This document shows, in pieces, positions 24,569-33,203 of a stretch of 64,000 nt of DNA. The translations under genes were made by a program, and so were the position numbers. The notes under the pieces were generated by a model. It was not told where the DNA came from. It ran no database searches and saw nothing but the letters and a program-made list of their open reading frames with translations. This DNA comes from Desulfoscipio geothermicus DSM 3669. GTDB taxonomy: Bacteria > Bacillota > Desulfotomaculia > Desulfotomaculales > Desulfallaceae. The DNA is taken from contig NZ_FOYM01000006.1 of NCBI RefSeq assembly GCF_900115975.1, positions 1 to 64,000 of the forward strand, read 5' to 3'. Position 1 is the first letter of the stretch. Each line of letters opens with the position of its first letter.

Positions 24569-25798
24569 ATGGCCGAAAAGCGCAAGTATCTACCGCTGGC
24601 CAGCACCAAACACCTGGAGAAAATGATGACCCGCCACTATGCCCTGTCCCGCTATCACCGGCTCTGGGGCAAGCCATTAAAGCGCCCCCTGGCCTGGATA
24701 ACCAGCGGCGCTCCCGTGGAACTGCTGCGGGCATTCAATATCCATCCGGTGTACCCGGAAAACTACGGAGCCATATGCGGTACGAGACGGGTATCCGCAA
24801 AACTATGCCAGGTGGCCGAGGCGGCCGGGTACTCACAGGACCTTTGTTCTTACGCCCGCACCCATATCGGTTCCATCCTGCGCCCGGACCTGGCCCCCAT
24901 GGGCGGACTGCCCAAACCGCCGGACCTGCTGGTATGCTGCAATAACATCTGCGGCACTGTTTTAAAGTGGTACGAAGCCCTGGCCCGGATTTTTCAAGTG
25001 CCGCTTTTGGTTCTGGATACTCCTTACTTGCCCGCCCGGTTGACCGACCACACCAAAGAGTACGTGCTTGCGCAGTTCGAGCAAATGGTGGTTGACCTGG
25101 AACGGCTGACCGGCCGCCGCCTGAACCGGCGGGAGCTTGCGGAGCAACTGGCCAGGAGCAGCCAGGCCATTGCGTTATGGAAAGAAATACGCGAATTTTG
25201 CAAGACCAGTCCCTCCCCGCTGAATGCGCCCGACCTGTTTATCCACATGGCACCCATAGTAACCTTGCGGGGAACGCAACAAGCCGTGGACTACTACCGC
25301 AGGCTAAAGGAAGAAGTCAACCGGAGGGTACGGCAACGCCAGGGCGCCGTGGATGGAGAAAAAATCCGGCTGGTCTGGGACAACATTGCCATCTGGTACC
25401 GGATTTTCGGATTTTTCAAAATGTTTTCCGAAAGGGGCGCTTGCTTTGTAACCGATACATACAGCGGGGGCTGGGTGATGGAACTGCCTTCCGGCGACCC
25501 ACTGGAGAGCATGGCCATCACCTATACCGAAATTTTTTTAAATCGTTCACCGGACTTCCGGGCAGAGCAAATGATTAATCTGATCAAGGAATATAACGCA
25601 GACGGATTCGTCATGCATTCCAACCGGTCCTGCAAACCTTATTCGCTGATCCAGGAAGTGATCCGCCGCCGGGTGACGCGAGAAACCGGCGTCCCCGGTC
25701 TGGTGGTGGAAGCGGATATGGCCGACGAGCGGGTTTACGCGGAAGAGCCCATTCGCAACCGGGTGCAGGCTTTCCTGGAAACAGTGGGCGGAATTTAA
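24569..25798 (+). CDS. 2-hydroxyacyl-CoA dehydratase-like subunit, D-component family
   Basis: A 409-residue second subunit of the HgdA/HgdB/BcrB type. LLVCCNNICGTVLKWYEALARIFQVPLLVLDTPY is typical, as are SGGWVMELPSGDP-type central segment and HSNRSCKPYSLIQE, where Cys and neighbours bind the cluster. It starts at ATG 24569 behind AAAGGAGAGAAT. With the split subunit and the ATPase downstream it makes a full set resembling dehydratases of 2-hydroxyacyl-CoA, benzoyl-CoA reductases, or double-cubane proteins. No acyl-CoA transferase is next to it, so the substrate is open. Confidence 0.87.
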   Translation: MAEKRKYLPLASTKHLEKMMTRHYALSRYHRLWGKPLKRPLAWITSGAPVELLRAFNIHPVYPENYGAICGTRRVSAKLCQVAEAAGYSQDLCSYARTHIGSILRPDLAPMGGLPKPPDLLVCCNNICGTVLKWYEALARIFQVPLLVLDTPYLPARLTDHTKEYVLAQFEQMVVDLERLTGRRLNRRELAEQLARSSQAIALWKEIREFCKTSPSPLNAPDLFIHMAPIVTLRGTQQAVDYYRRLKEEVNRRVRQRQGAVDGEKIRLVWDNIAIWYRIFGFFKMFSERGACFVTDTYSGGWVMELPSGDPLESMAITYTEIFLNRSPDFRAEQMINLIKEYNADGFVMHSNRSCKPYSLIQEVIRRRVTRETGVPGLVVEADMADERVYAEEPIRNRVQAFLETVGGI

Positions 25799-25834
25799 AA
25801 TATCGCAACTACATTGTTTGGAGGAATAAACAAA

Positions 25835-26614
25835 GTGGCTCGTTATTTTTTAGGCGTGGATATCGGCTCCCTGACCACAAAAGTGGTACTGGTCAACAAA
25901 AACGGCGATATGGTAGCCCGCGCCACCGGGCGTTCCGGGTACAGCGGGCGCAATGTGGCCAACCGGCTGTCGAACGGATTACTGGAAGAAAAAAAACTGG
26001 CCCCCAAAGACATAGCGGCCGCTGTGGCCACCGGTTACGGGCGGGTGACCTTCCCCGCAGACCGGGAAGTATCCGAGATCACCTGTCAGGCCAAGGGCAT
26101 CGCCCACCTGTTTGCCGGTGCCGGAACCGTCATAGACATCGGCGGTCAGGACAGCAAAGTGATTAGATTGCTGCCCGGCGGGAAAGTAATTGATTTTGCC
26201 ATGAACGACAAGTGTGCCGCCGGAACAGGGCGGTTTTTGGAAGTGATGGCCGCCGCCCTGGAATTGGAAATACAAGAACTGGGCCCCCTGGCCGCCCGGG
26301 CCCGGGAACATTGCGCCATCTCTTCTTTTTGCACGGTCTTTGCGGAATCAGAGGTTATCTCCCATGTATCCGCCGGAGCGCCAAAGGCGGATATCGTGGC
26401 CGGCGTATGCGATTCCGTGGCCGCCCGGGTCGCCTCCATGACCTCCCGCACGGGGTTGGAACCCGAAGTAGTTTTCACCGGCGGGGTGGCCCGCAACAGC
26501 GGGGTGGTCAACGCTCTGGCCAAACAACTGGGCTGCCGGCTGTCGGTTCCCGAAGAACCCGAGATTACTGCCGCCCTGGGTGCCGCCCTGTTTGCCAGGG
26601 ATAATGCTGATTAA
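25835..26614 (+). CDS. ATP-dependent activator of the dehydratase (BadF/BcrD/HgdC family)
   Basis: A 259-residue ASKHA-fold ATPase that injects electrons at low potential into the dehydratase subunits. The phosphate loops LGVDIGSLTTKVVLV and TVIDIGGQDSKVI and the cluster-ligand segment KCAAGTGRFLEVMA (Cys) are intact. A second conserved Cys is in ISSFCTVFAESEVI. GTG 25835 is the preferred start because GGAGG lies about ten bases upstream; an in-frame TTG at 25814 lies before that ribosome site. It is the last gene of the operon. Confidence 0.93.
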   Translation: MARYFLGVDIGSLTTKVVLVNKNGDMVARATGRSGYSGRNVANRLSNGLLEEKKLAPKDIAAAVATGYGRVTFPADREVSEITCQAKGIAHLFAGAGTVIDIGGQDSKVIRLLPGGKVIDFAMNDKCAAGTGRFLEVMAAALELEIQELGPLAARAREHCAISSFCTVFAESEVISHVSAGAPKADIVAGVCDSVAARVASMTSRTGLEPEVVFTGGVARNSGVVNALAKQLGCRLSVPEEPEITAALGAALFARDNAD

Positions 26615-26622
26615 AATCAAAC

Positions 26623-26650
26623 ACCCCCTGCCCTTGGCCGGGTAGGGGGT
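26623..26650 (+). terminator. Terminator of the dehydratase-like operon
   Basis: ACCCCCTGCCC at 26623-26633 pairs with GGGTAGGGGGT at 26640-26650, with one mismatch and a 6-base loop, then ATATTTAAATATTT. The T-run is weak. Confidence 0.65.
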
Positions 26651-26662
26651 ATATTTAAATAT

Positions 26663-26791
26663 TTACTGGCTTAATTCAATGCAACCTTCTTTTGTGTATT
26701 TTAACAACCCGCTACAGCTTTCTCCCCAGTAAAAACTGCAAAGTCGGCATTCCAGGCAAATTTGCTCATTAACTTTGGGTTGCGGCGCCAT
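26663..26791 (-). CDS. Small Cys-rich protein, 42 residues
   Basis: A short gene from ATG 26791 to TAA 26665-26663 with an excellent ribosome site (GGGAGGG, eight bases upstream). The protein has five Cys: C12, C15, C18 (ICLECRLC), C26 (GESC) and C37. The CxxCxxC spacing with two further Cys suggests a small iron-sulfur or zinc-binding protein. There is no signal peptide. I do not know the family. It converges on the dehydratase-like operon and lies before yraN. Confidence 0.6.
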   Translation of the reverse strand: MAPQPKVNEQICLECRLCSFYWGESCSGLLKYTKEGCIELSQ

Positions 26792-26904
26792 AGCAAACCC
26801 TCCCTTGCCTTGTTTGTGAAAATAATTTTAAAATTTATGCGGCGCCGCAGCAATGAATTCTCCTTGAATTGGCAAATTATAATATTTAACGGCTTTCATC
26901 CGGG

Positions 26905-27258
26905 TTAAAAAGCGTTTTCTATATGTGTAATTTGCATATCTTCCACACAGTTTACCGCCACCACGTCAAATCGTACATTTAACTCCCCCATTGACCTTTG
27001 AACCAGGTAATATTGAGCCAGCCGGCGCAATTTACGCACCTTGGCCGCCGTAATGCTTTCCTGCGGAAGTCCGAATGTCCGGGTACTCTTTGTCCGCACC
27101 TCAACAAAAATCAGACAGCCGCCATCCCGGGCGATGATATCAATTTCCCCCAGGCGGCACCGGTAATTACGCTCCACTATGCGCAGTCCTTTTTTTTGCA
27201 AATAACTTGCAGCTATATTTTCACCCCTGATTCCAAGGCGACGCCTTTGCAAAGTCAA
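26905..27258 (-). CDS. yraN: YraN-family (UPF0102) endonuclease-like protein
   Basis: A 117-residue protein with the restriction-endonuclease-like core of the family: RGENIAASYLQKKGLRIVERNYRCRLGEIDIIARDGGCLIFVEVRTKS, which contains Glu, Asp and ExK of the PD-(D/E)xK motif. Its function is unsettled, possibly DNA repair or uptake related. It starts at TTG 27258 behind AGGTAACC and follows the C_GCAxxG_C_C gene by 9 bases. Confidence 0.93.
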   Translation of the reverse strand: MTLQRRRLGIRGENIAASYLQKKGLRIVERNYRCRLGEIDIIARDGGCLIFVEVRTKSTRTFGLPQESITAAKVRKLRRLAQYYLVQRSMGELNVRFDVVAVNCVEDMQITHIENAF

Positions 27259-27267
27259 GCCGGTTAC

Positions 27268-27717
27268 CTACTTTCCCTGCGGCAAAAGACCTTTTTCCAT
27301 TAAATATTCAGTTAATAATTTAGCCGTGTTTCCGGTAATTTTCAAACAGTTTTTCAGGTGCTCCTTGGTGTCAAAGGGGTGGGGATTCAACACGCGGCAG
27401 CAGGTGGCGGAAAACTTTTGTTCAAAGCGGTCATGCAATTCCTGCGTCAGTTTATAGCATCCATCCCTGTCTTCACTGGCACTGATGCGTCCCTTTAAAA
27501 GACCGAGCATTGCAGCAGATGCGGTAAGCGCCCCGCACATGCAGCCGGCATGGCCCAGCCCGCCCCCGAAGCCGGTAAACATCCTGGCCAGAGTGGGGTC
27601 AATGTCCGGCGCCAGCAGTTCCCGAAAAGCGATAAATATTGATTCCGCGCAATTGTAGCCGTTGCGGAAGTTCTCGCCCGCCTTGTTGCGCATTTGGGTA
27701 GCCAGATCGTTATCCAT
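27268..27717 (-). CDS. C_GCAxxG_C_C family redox protein
   Basis: A 149-residue protein named for its motif. Visible are GYNCAESIF, GLGHAGCMCGALTAS (GCMCGA in place of GCAxxG) and FSATCCRVL. These proteins probably bind a metal or disulfide redox centre and often neighbour oxidoreductases. The start codon ATG 27717 is followed by a second ATG 12 bases upstream in another frame. It lies directly downstream of the VWA gene. Confidence 0.88.
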   Translation of the reverse strand: MDNDLATQMRNKAGENFRNGYNCAESIFIAFRELLAPDIDPTLARMFTGFGGGLGHAGCMCGALTASAAMLGLLKGRISASEDRDGCYKLTQELHDRFEQKFSATCCRVLNPHPFDTKEHLKNCLKITGNTAKLLTEYLMEKGLLPQGK

Positions 27718-27736
27718 TTGTTACACACTCCTTTTA

Positions 27737-28933
27737 TTATTTTTTGACCCGCAACTTTTTGATCGCCGCATTTAAACCATCCAGGGTCAGTTCAAACATG
27801 GGAAACACTTCACCAATCAGCTTGATGGTTCGGGCCCCCTCCACCATTTCCCAGTGCGCCCTGGGGATGGGATTCAGCCACACGCTGTGCTCAAAATGCC
27901 CGGCCAGTCGCTGCAGCCAGGTTAAGCCGGGCTCTTCGTTGTCCGCCCCCCAGTCCAGCGCCCCGTACGACATCAATAACTCACCGGGGCCCATGCTGGC
28001 ATCGCCCACGATGACCAGCCTGTAATCCGGGCCGTAGCGGCGCAGGAAATCGTACGTGCCGGTGGCGTTTTTTCTAAGGCAAAAAGGATCGTTAAAAATG
28101 ACTTCGTAGATACAGTTATGAAAATAATAAAATTGCAAGTCCCGGAAGTGAGTTGACTTGTTGGCTGCATTGAACAGGCGGCTGCAAAGCCTCTGGTAGG
28201 GGTTCATCGAGCCACCGGAATCCATGAGAATAAGTAATTTGATATTGTTTTTACGTCCCCTGGCCCAGACCAGTTCCAGCCTGCCGGCATTGCGCCCGGT
28301 GGCCTCCACGGTGCCGTCCAGGTCCAGCACGTCCCGCTCACCGTCCACCGCCGTGCTGAGCAACCGCAGCTTGCGCAAGGCCAGTTCAAACTGCCGGGTA
28401 TTTAGCGTTTCATCCGTACGAAAATCCCGGTAAGCCCTGGCGGCAGCCACCTTCACCGCTGAGCGGTTCACCGATTCCCCGCCGATGCGTACGCCGGCCG
28501 GGTGGTAACCGGAATGCCCGAAGGGAGAAGTACCTCCCGTACCTATCCAATGCGAACCCCCGTGATGCTCCCCGGTTTGCTTCATCAGGCGTTCAGCCAG
28601 TTTTTTCTTTAACTCATCCAGGCTCCAGTGAAAATCCGCAACCTTATCAGCCTGGCCAACTTTAAGGGGCGGCAGGGCGTTCTCCAGCCATTTCAACACT
28701 TCACCGGTAATTTCCGGCGGGGTTTCAATTCCTTCAAAGCACTGCAAAAACGCCCGGTCAAAGGCGTCATACTGGGTCTCACTTTTGATGAGCACCGACC
28801 GCGCCAGGTAATAAAAATTGATCAGGCTGTTATTGGCCAGGCCGAGTTCAAGCGCCTCCATCAGGGCCAGCCATTCGATGACAGTAACTTTGACCCCTTC
28901 CCGGCGCAACGCGTAAAACAGGCCGGTAAACAT
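27737..28933 (-). CDS. VWA-domain protein, CoxE-like
   Basis: A 398-residue protein with a C-terminal von Willebrand A domain. The metal site segment reads LILMDSGGSMNPY; the third position is Gly, not Ser, as in the subgroup that pairs with MoxR ATPases. The N-terminal half is helical. It lies 4 bases downstream of the MoxR ATPase, and such pairs act as chaperones that insert metals or remodel enzyme complexes. No clear client is adjacent, though the C_GCAxxG_C_C protein is possible. Confidence 0.85.
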   Translation of the reverse strand: MFTGLFYALRREGVKVTVIEWLALMEALELGLANNSLINFYYLARSVLIKSETQYDAFDRAFLQCFEGIETPPEITGEVLKWLENALPPLKVGQADKVADFHWSLDELKKKLAERLMKQTGEHHGGSHWIGTGGTSPFGHSGYHPAGVRIGGESVNRSAVKVAAARAYRDFRTDETLNTRQFELALRKLRLLSTAVDGERDVLDLDGTVEATGRNAGRLELVWARGRKNNIKLLILMDSGGSMNPYQRLCSRLFNAANKSTHFRDLQFYYFHNCIYEVIFNDPFCLRKNATGTYDFLRRYGPDYRLVIVGDASMGPGELLMSYGALDWGADNEEPGLTWLQRLAGHFEHSVWLNPIPRAHWEMVEGARTIKLIGEVFPMFELTLDGLNAAIKKLRVKK

Positions 28934-28937
28934 GCGA

Positions 28938-29810
28938 TCAACCCCGCCGGTATCCGGTTAGATTTTTTCTCCCCGCGCCGGGCAGTTCGCCGCCGCCATA
29001 CCTGCGCTGCAATAAAGCCATGTCATTATCCTTTTTCAGCAACACGCCGGGCAGGGGCATTTCGGCTTCAATCATATCCGGGTCCACGCCGCCCGCGGCC
29101 AGCGCCTGCACCCAGTCCAGCAGTTCGCTGGTGCTGGGTTTCTTTTGCAACCCGGGCAAACTTCTAATCTTATAAAAAGCTCTTACCGCACTGCGCACCA
29201 GCTTTATGTCCAAGTCCGGATAATGCACATTAATAATTTCCCACATCATTTGCTCGTCCGGAAAGGCAATGTAATGAAAAATGCACCGGCGTAAAAAGGC
29301 GTCCGGCAATTCCTTTTCCGCATTGCTGGTGATCACTACGATGGGCCGGTGGCGGGCCGTGACGGTTTCACCGGTTTCCGGTATGTAAAAGCTCATCTGA
29401 TCCAGTTCCCAGAGCAAGTCATTGGGAAATTCGATATCCGCTTTATCAATTTCGTCAATCAACAAAACCGTCTGCTCTTCCGAAACAAAGGCTTCGCCCA
29501 GTTTGCCCAGTTTAATGTACTGTTTGATGTCCCGTACGTCTCCCTCGCCAAACTGGCTGTCATACAGCCGCTGGACGGTGTCATAAACGTAAAGCCCGTC
29601 CTGGGCCTTGGTCGTGGACTTGATGTTCCATATAATCAGCCGCATTTGCATGTTTTCCGCAATGCTTTGAGCCAGCATGGTTTTGCCCGTGCCGGGCTCG
29701 CCTTTGATCAACAGCGGGCGTTTTAACAGTGCAGCCACGTTAACGGCGTTTATCAGTTCTTCCGACGCTATATACTTTGCCGAACCCCGGTAATGTTTCT
29801 TTTGTTCCAT
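28938..29810 (-). CDS. MoxR-type AAA ATPase
   Basis: A 290-residue ATPase. Walker A is GEPGTGKTMLA near residue 37, Walker B is LLIDEIDKAD, and VVITSNAEKELPDAFLRRC holds sensor 1 and the Arg finger. It is the first gene of a MoxR-VWA-C_GCAxxG_C_C-yraN group. Start ATG 29810 has GGGGGGAGT in front. Confidence 0.93.
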   Translation of the reverse strand: MEQKKHYRGSAKYIASEELINAVNVAALLKRPLLIKGEPGTGKTMLAQSIAENMQMRLIIWNIKSTTKAQDGLYVYDTVQRLYDSQFGEGDVRDIKQYIKLGKLGEAFVSEEQTVLLIDEIDKADIEFPNDLLWELDQMSFYIPETGETVTARHRPIVVITSNAEKELPDAFLRRCIFHYIAFPDEQMMWEIINVHYPDLDIKLVRSAVRAFYKIRSLPGLQKKPSTSELLDWVQALAAGGVDPDMIEAEMPLPGVLLKKDNDMALLQRRYGGGELPGAGRKNLTGYRRG

Positions 29811-30022
29811 AACTCCCCCCTGTAAACACTATTTTAAGCATACCAGTTTACCCAATTATAACACGACTGCTCCCAAATGGCATCGCCCGTTCTCTTCTAT
29901 ATAAATAAAGATACTATCAACAAAAAACACTTTTTTTAAATTTTATAAAAACAAAAAGGAATCCGTTTATTTATTTAGAATATTGTTAATATAATGTTAC
30001 GTCAAGGAGGTGCGCTAAAAAT
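29811..30022. promoter_or_regulatory. Divergent promoter region
   Basis: A 212-bp AT-rich gap between two divergent genes that must hold promoters for both. Candidate elements are not sharp enough to name. The plus-strand gene has AAGGAGGTGC as ribosome site at 30004-30013. Confidence 0.5.
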
Positions 30023-30811
30023 ATGGACTGGAGCACGTTGATACTGGATAAAAAAGAGGGAAAAGGATACATAAAGCTAAACCGTCCCAATTACAACTCC
30101 CTCAACTTGGAAATGGCTAATGAACTTATCCAGGCATTGGAAAATTGTTGTGAAGATGAGAATGTTAAAGTAGTTATTTTGACCGGGTCCGGTAATGGTT
30201 TTTGTTCAGGAGGAGATCTTAAAACCGCGCGTGAGTCGGAGAATCCCGACCCTTCGGATTACTGGAAACATCTAACCCGCCGTTTGAATAGAATTATTGT
30301 GGACATTCGCTATGTGCGCAAGCCCGTAATTGCGGCCATCAACGGGCCGGTGGCCGGGGCGGGCATGAGTATCGCCGCCGCCTGCGACCTGCGCATCGCC
30401 AAGCGAAGTGCAGTTTTCAAACAGGCCTGGACCAGCGTCGGCTTGGTGCCCGACGGCGCCTGGACATTGCTCATCCCGTTAATGGTCGGCATGGGACGCG
30501 CCAGCGAACTGGTATTCATGGACTCTGTAATTTCAGCGGAAAAGGCGCTGGATATGGGCCTGGTTAACGCCGTTTTTAATGACGAGCAATTTGACCGGAA
30601 CGTGGAAGCCTGGGCGAATAAATTGAAAAGCGGCCCCACCGAAGCATTCGCCAGGGCCAAGGAATTGCTTAACGAGTCCATGCTGTCGTTGCTGGAAGCC
30701 CAGCTCAGCCGCGAACGACGGGAAATCGTCACCACCGCCTTGACCAGCGACTACCTGGAAGGTATGCACTCCTTCCTGGAAAAACGCAAGCCAAGTTTTA
30801 AAGGCGAGTAA
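30023..30811 (+). CDS. Enoyl-CoA hydratase/isomerase family protein
   Basis: A 262-residue crotonase. The oxyanion-hole segments GSGNGFCSGGDLKTARESE and AINGPVAGAGMSIAAACDLRIA are intact. The second acid region reads GLVPDGAWTLLIP: Asp at the position used by isomerase-like members, and no Glu pair of classic hydratases, so it may be an isomerase or hydratase of an unusual acyl-CoA. It forms a single-gene unit with its own promoter region and terminator. Confidence 0.9.
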   Translation: MDWSTLILDKKEGKGYIKLNRPNYNSLNLEMANELIQALENCCEDENVKVVILTGSGNGFCSGGDLKTARESENPDPSDYWKHLTRRLNRIIVDIRYVRKPVIAAINGPVAGAGMSIAAACDLRIAKRSAVFKQAWTSVGLVPDGAWTLLIPLMVGMGRASELVFMDSVISAEKALDMGLVNAVFNDEQFDRNVEAWANKLKSGPTEAFARAKELLNESMLSLLEAQLSRERREIVTTALTSDYLEGMHSFLEKRKPSFKGE

Positions 30812-30843
30812 GTTGCACACACATTTAAACATTACGTACCGGT

Positions 30844-30880
30844 AAAAAGCTAGAGCGTGTTTAACCACTCTAGCTTTTTA
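30844..30880. terminator. Bidirectional terminator
   Basis: AAAAAGCTAGAG pairs with CTCTAGCTTTTT around the loop CGTGTTTAACCA, with A-run and T-run on either side. It ends the crotonase gene. Confidence 0.85.
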
Positions 30881-31002
30881 TCGGCCCCAAATTACCTGCA
30901 GCTAACTTGCACAGTGTAACCAAGAACCAATGGCAATTAAGCCATGACAGTGGACAAACGTGACTGTTTTATAGAGGCCGGTTTAAACATCAGTATTTAA
31001 CC

Positions 31003-31560
31003 TTAGCTAAAAATGTCCCTCAGTTGTATTTCTAACCCGGTTAACAGAGGGGACGTTAACGTGTCCTCATCATCATAAGATTGAAACAGATTCCAGTTTT
31101 TCTCGGCAGGTATAAAAACTTCAATAATCTTATGGTCGGGATCAACTATCCAGTATTCCTTTACTCCATGCTTGTAATATATTTTACTTTTCTCGACTTT
31201 ATCATATTTGCCTGTTGACGGCGACAATACTTCAACCACTAAATCGGGGGCACCTTGAACATTCATTTCGGTAATAATGTCCAAACGTTCTTTTGAGATA
31301 AATAGTATATCCGGCTGGGGCTTTTCTGTTTCTGATAAAAGAACATCCGTTGGGGCGATTAATACCTTGCCTAAATTGTTTCTGCGAACAAAATCTCTTA
31401 TAATTGAAGCTATTGCTAATGTAATTTCCTGGTGAATCGTTCTTGGTGCTGGAACCAAAATTAACTTCCCTCCGATCAGCTCGTATTGATTGTCGTCGTC
31501 AATTTTTAAATAATCCTCATAGGTATACAACCTGTCGGCATTTTCGGTTCGCATGAACAC
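31003..31560 (-). CDS. Uma2-family (DUF820) endonuclease-like protein
   Basis: A 185-residue protein of the Uma2 group, which has a PD-(D/E)xK nuclease-like fold. Visible are YELIGGKLILVPAPRTIHQ, QPDILFISKERLD, and APDLVVEVLSPSTGKYDKVEKSKIYYKHGVKEYWIVDP, which holds the D-x(n)-ExL core and the Lys. Copies of this family often move with mobile DNA. Its role is unknown. Confidence 0.9.
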   Translation of the reverse strand: MFMRTENADRLYTYEDYLKIDDDNQYELIGGKLILVPAPRTIHQEITLAIASIIRDFVRRNNLGKVLIAPTDVLLSETEKPQPDILFISKERLDIITEMNVQGAPDLVVEVLSPSTGKYDKVEKSKIYYKHGVKEYWIVDPDHKIIEVFIPAEKNWNLFQSYDDEDTLTSPLLTGLEIQLRDIFS

Positions 31561-31687
31561 CCCCCCTTTTACCTAAAGCCTACCTGTTTGATTAAATAAT
31601 GTCAAGTTAATGGTGCACACTATTATGCCCAAGATAGCCGCTTCCAACATGCTGGAAGCCCGGCTGATGCATCTGTGGCTGGAGTAT

Positions 31688-31761
31688 ACAAAAGGGGACA
31701 GGCATCGTAAAAGGGGACTGGCTCCGATTCGCTTTGTGAATCGGTGCCTGTCCCCTTTTGT
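31688..31761. repeat. Palindromic repeat element, GGGGAC...GTCCCC type
   Basis: A hairpin at 31709-31759 has arms AAAAGGGGACTGGCTCCGAT and the near-complement ending GTCCCCTTTT. A second left arm ACAAAAGGGGACAGGCA at 31688-31704 perfectly complements 31745-31761, so two alternative folds exist. A similar element occurs at 48682-48737. On the minus strand the hairpin follows nuoN by 15 bases and ends in a T-run, so it can serve as its terminator. Confidence 0.75.
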
Positions 31762-31775
31762 AATTAGCTTAGTGT

Positions 31776-33203
31776 TTAGTGCAAGAAGAACGTATGCGCC
31801 GCGTTGTTGACCACTTCGGAAAGCGGCCCCGGATAGACCCCAATGATCAGTGTGGCAATCATGGTAACGATCAGGGTTACGGCGACGGGGCTGGAAACAC
31901 TGATGGGCGTGGCGTCGATGGGCTCATCCCGGTACATAACCAGGGCAACCCGCAGGTAATAGTACACCGACACCATGCTCATGATCAGACCGATGAATAC
32001 CAGCCAGAGGTATCCGTCCACGATGGTCTTGAACAGGTAGAACTTGCCCACGAAGCCGGCCAGCGGCGGAATACCCGCCATACTGAGCATGGCCACCAGC
32101 ATCACTGCGGCCATCAACGGGGAACGCTGGCTCAGGCCGGCGTAGTCCTTTAATTCGTCACTGCCCGTAATATTGTAGAAGTAGGCTGCCACGGTAAAGG
32201 CCCCCACCGTTGCAAACACATACAGGAAGGCGTAGAACATGACACCCTTGATGCCGGCCTCGGTGGCTGTAACCAGGCCGACCATGATATATCCTGCCTG
32301 GGCGATGCTGGAGTAGGCCAGCAGCCTTTTAATGTTGGTCTGCGGAATAGCCACCAGGTTGCCCACAATGATGGTCACCGCCGCCAGGATGGCGATTACC
32401 ATGGCCCAGTTTTCCCAGATTCCCGGCAGCCCGGCGATGAACAAGCGCAGCAGGATAGCGAATGACGCCGCCTTGGAACCCACGGCCAGGAATGCCGTCA
32501 CCGGAGTGGGCGCGCCCTCGTAAACATCGGGCGACCACATGTGAAACGGCACGGCGGATATTTTGAAGCCCAGACCGGCCACCAGCATCACCACCGCCAG
32601 CACCAGCGCCGGGGAAACGGGCTGCATGGCCACGATCCGGCTGACATCAAGCATGATGACGCTGCCGGTCAAACCATACAGCAAGCTCAGGCCGTAAAGC
32701 AGCACCGCCGAACTCATGCCGGCCAGCAGGATATATTTAATGCCCGATTCCACTGATTTTGCTTCCAGTTTGCGGAAGCAAACCAGAATGATAAAGGAAA
32801 TGGTCATTAATTCCAGGCCCAGGTACAGAGTGATGAAATCACCGGCCGAAGCCATGACCATCATGCCCAGGGTGGCGAAAATGGTTATGCTGTAATATTC
32901 GGCCTGGTCTCCTATGCTGTCCACATAGCGCATGCAACCCAGGATTACCAGCGCAGCGGACAAAAGGAAGGTAATTTTCCAGAACAACGCATAATTATCC
33001 ACCAGGTACATGCCGTCCAGCAGTTCCCGGTTGTCGCCCCACAGGGCCACGGCCACCCCGATAATGCCCAGCAGGCCCAGGAAACTGACCCAACCCAAAC
33101 CGTGCCTGGAGCCTTTGGGTACAATCAACCCGAGTATGAGCACACCCAGGCCCAGGACCGCAGTTAACATCTCCAGTGTCAATGCAGAAGGATCAAATGG
33201 CAT
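31776..33203 (-). CDS. nuoN: NADH-quinone oxidoreductase subunit N
   Basis: A 475-residue antiporter-like membrane subunit with about 14 helices, including the proton-channel segment YEGAPTPVTAFLAVGSKAASF with Lys, and LAYSSIAQAGYIMVG. It is the last gene of the complex I operon and touches nuoM. Confidence 0.95.
   Translation of the reverse strand: MPFDPSALTLEMLTAVLGLGVLILGLIVPKGSRHGLGWVSFLGLLGIIGVAVALWGDNRELLDGMYLVDNYALFWKITFLLSAALVILGCMRYVDSIGDQAEYYSITIFATLGMMVMASAGDFITLYLGLELMTISFIILVCFRKLEAKSVESGIKYILLAGMSSAVLLYGLSLLYGLTGSVIMLDVSRIVAMQPVSPALVLAVVMLVAGLGFKISAVPFHMWSPDVYEGAPTPVTAFLAVGSKAASFAILLRLFIAGLPGIWENWAMVIAILAAVTIIVGNLVAIPQTNIKRLLAYSSIAQAGYIMVGLVTATEAGIKGVMFYAFLYVFATVGAFTVAAYFYNITGSDELKDYAGLSQRSPLMAAVMLVAMLSMAGIPPLAGFVGKFYLFKTIVDGYLWLVFIGLIMSMVSVYYYLRVALVMYRDEPIDATPISVSSPVAVTLIVTMIATLIIGVYPGPLSEVVNNAAHTFFLH

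Noticed and set aside
28628-29167. 179-codon plus-strand ORF across the VWA/MoxR junction
   Set aside because: Antisense of two clear genes with no own signals.
28938-29810. MoxR-VWA pair as a CO dehydrogenase maturation locus
   Set aside because: No cox or cut structural genes are nearby, so only the generic call is kept.
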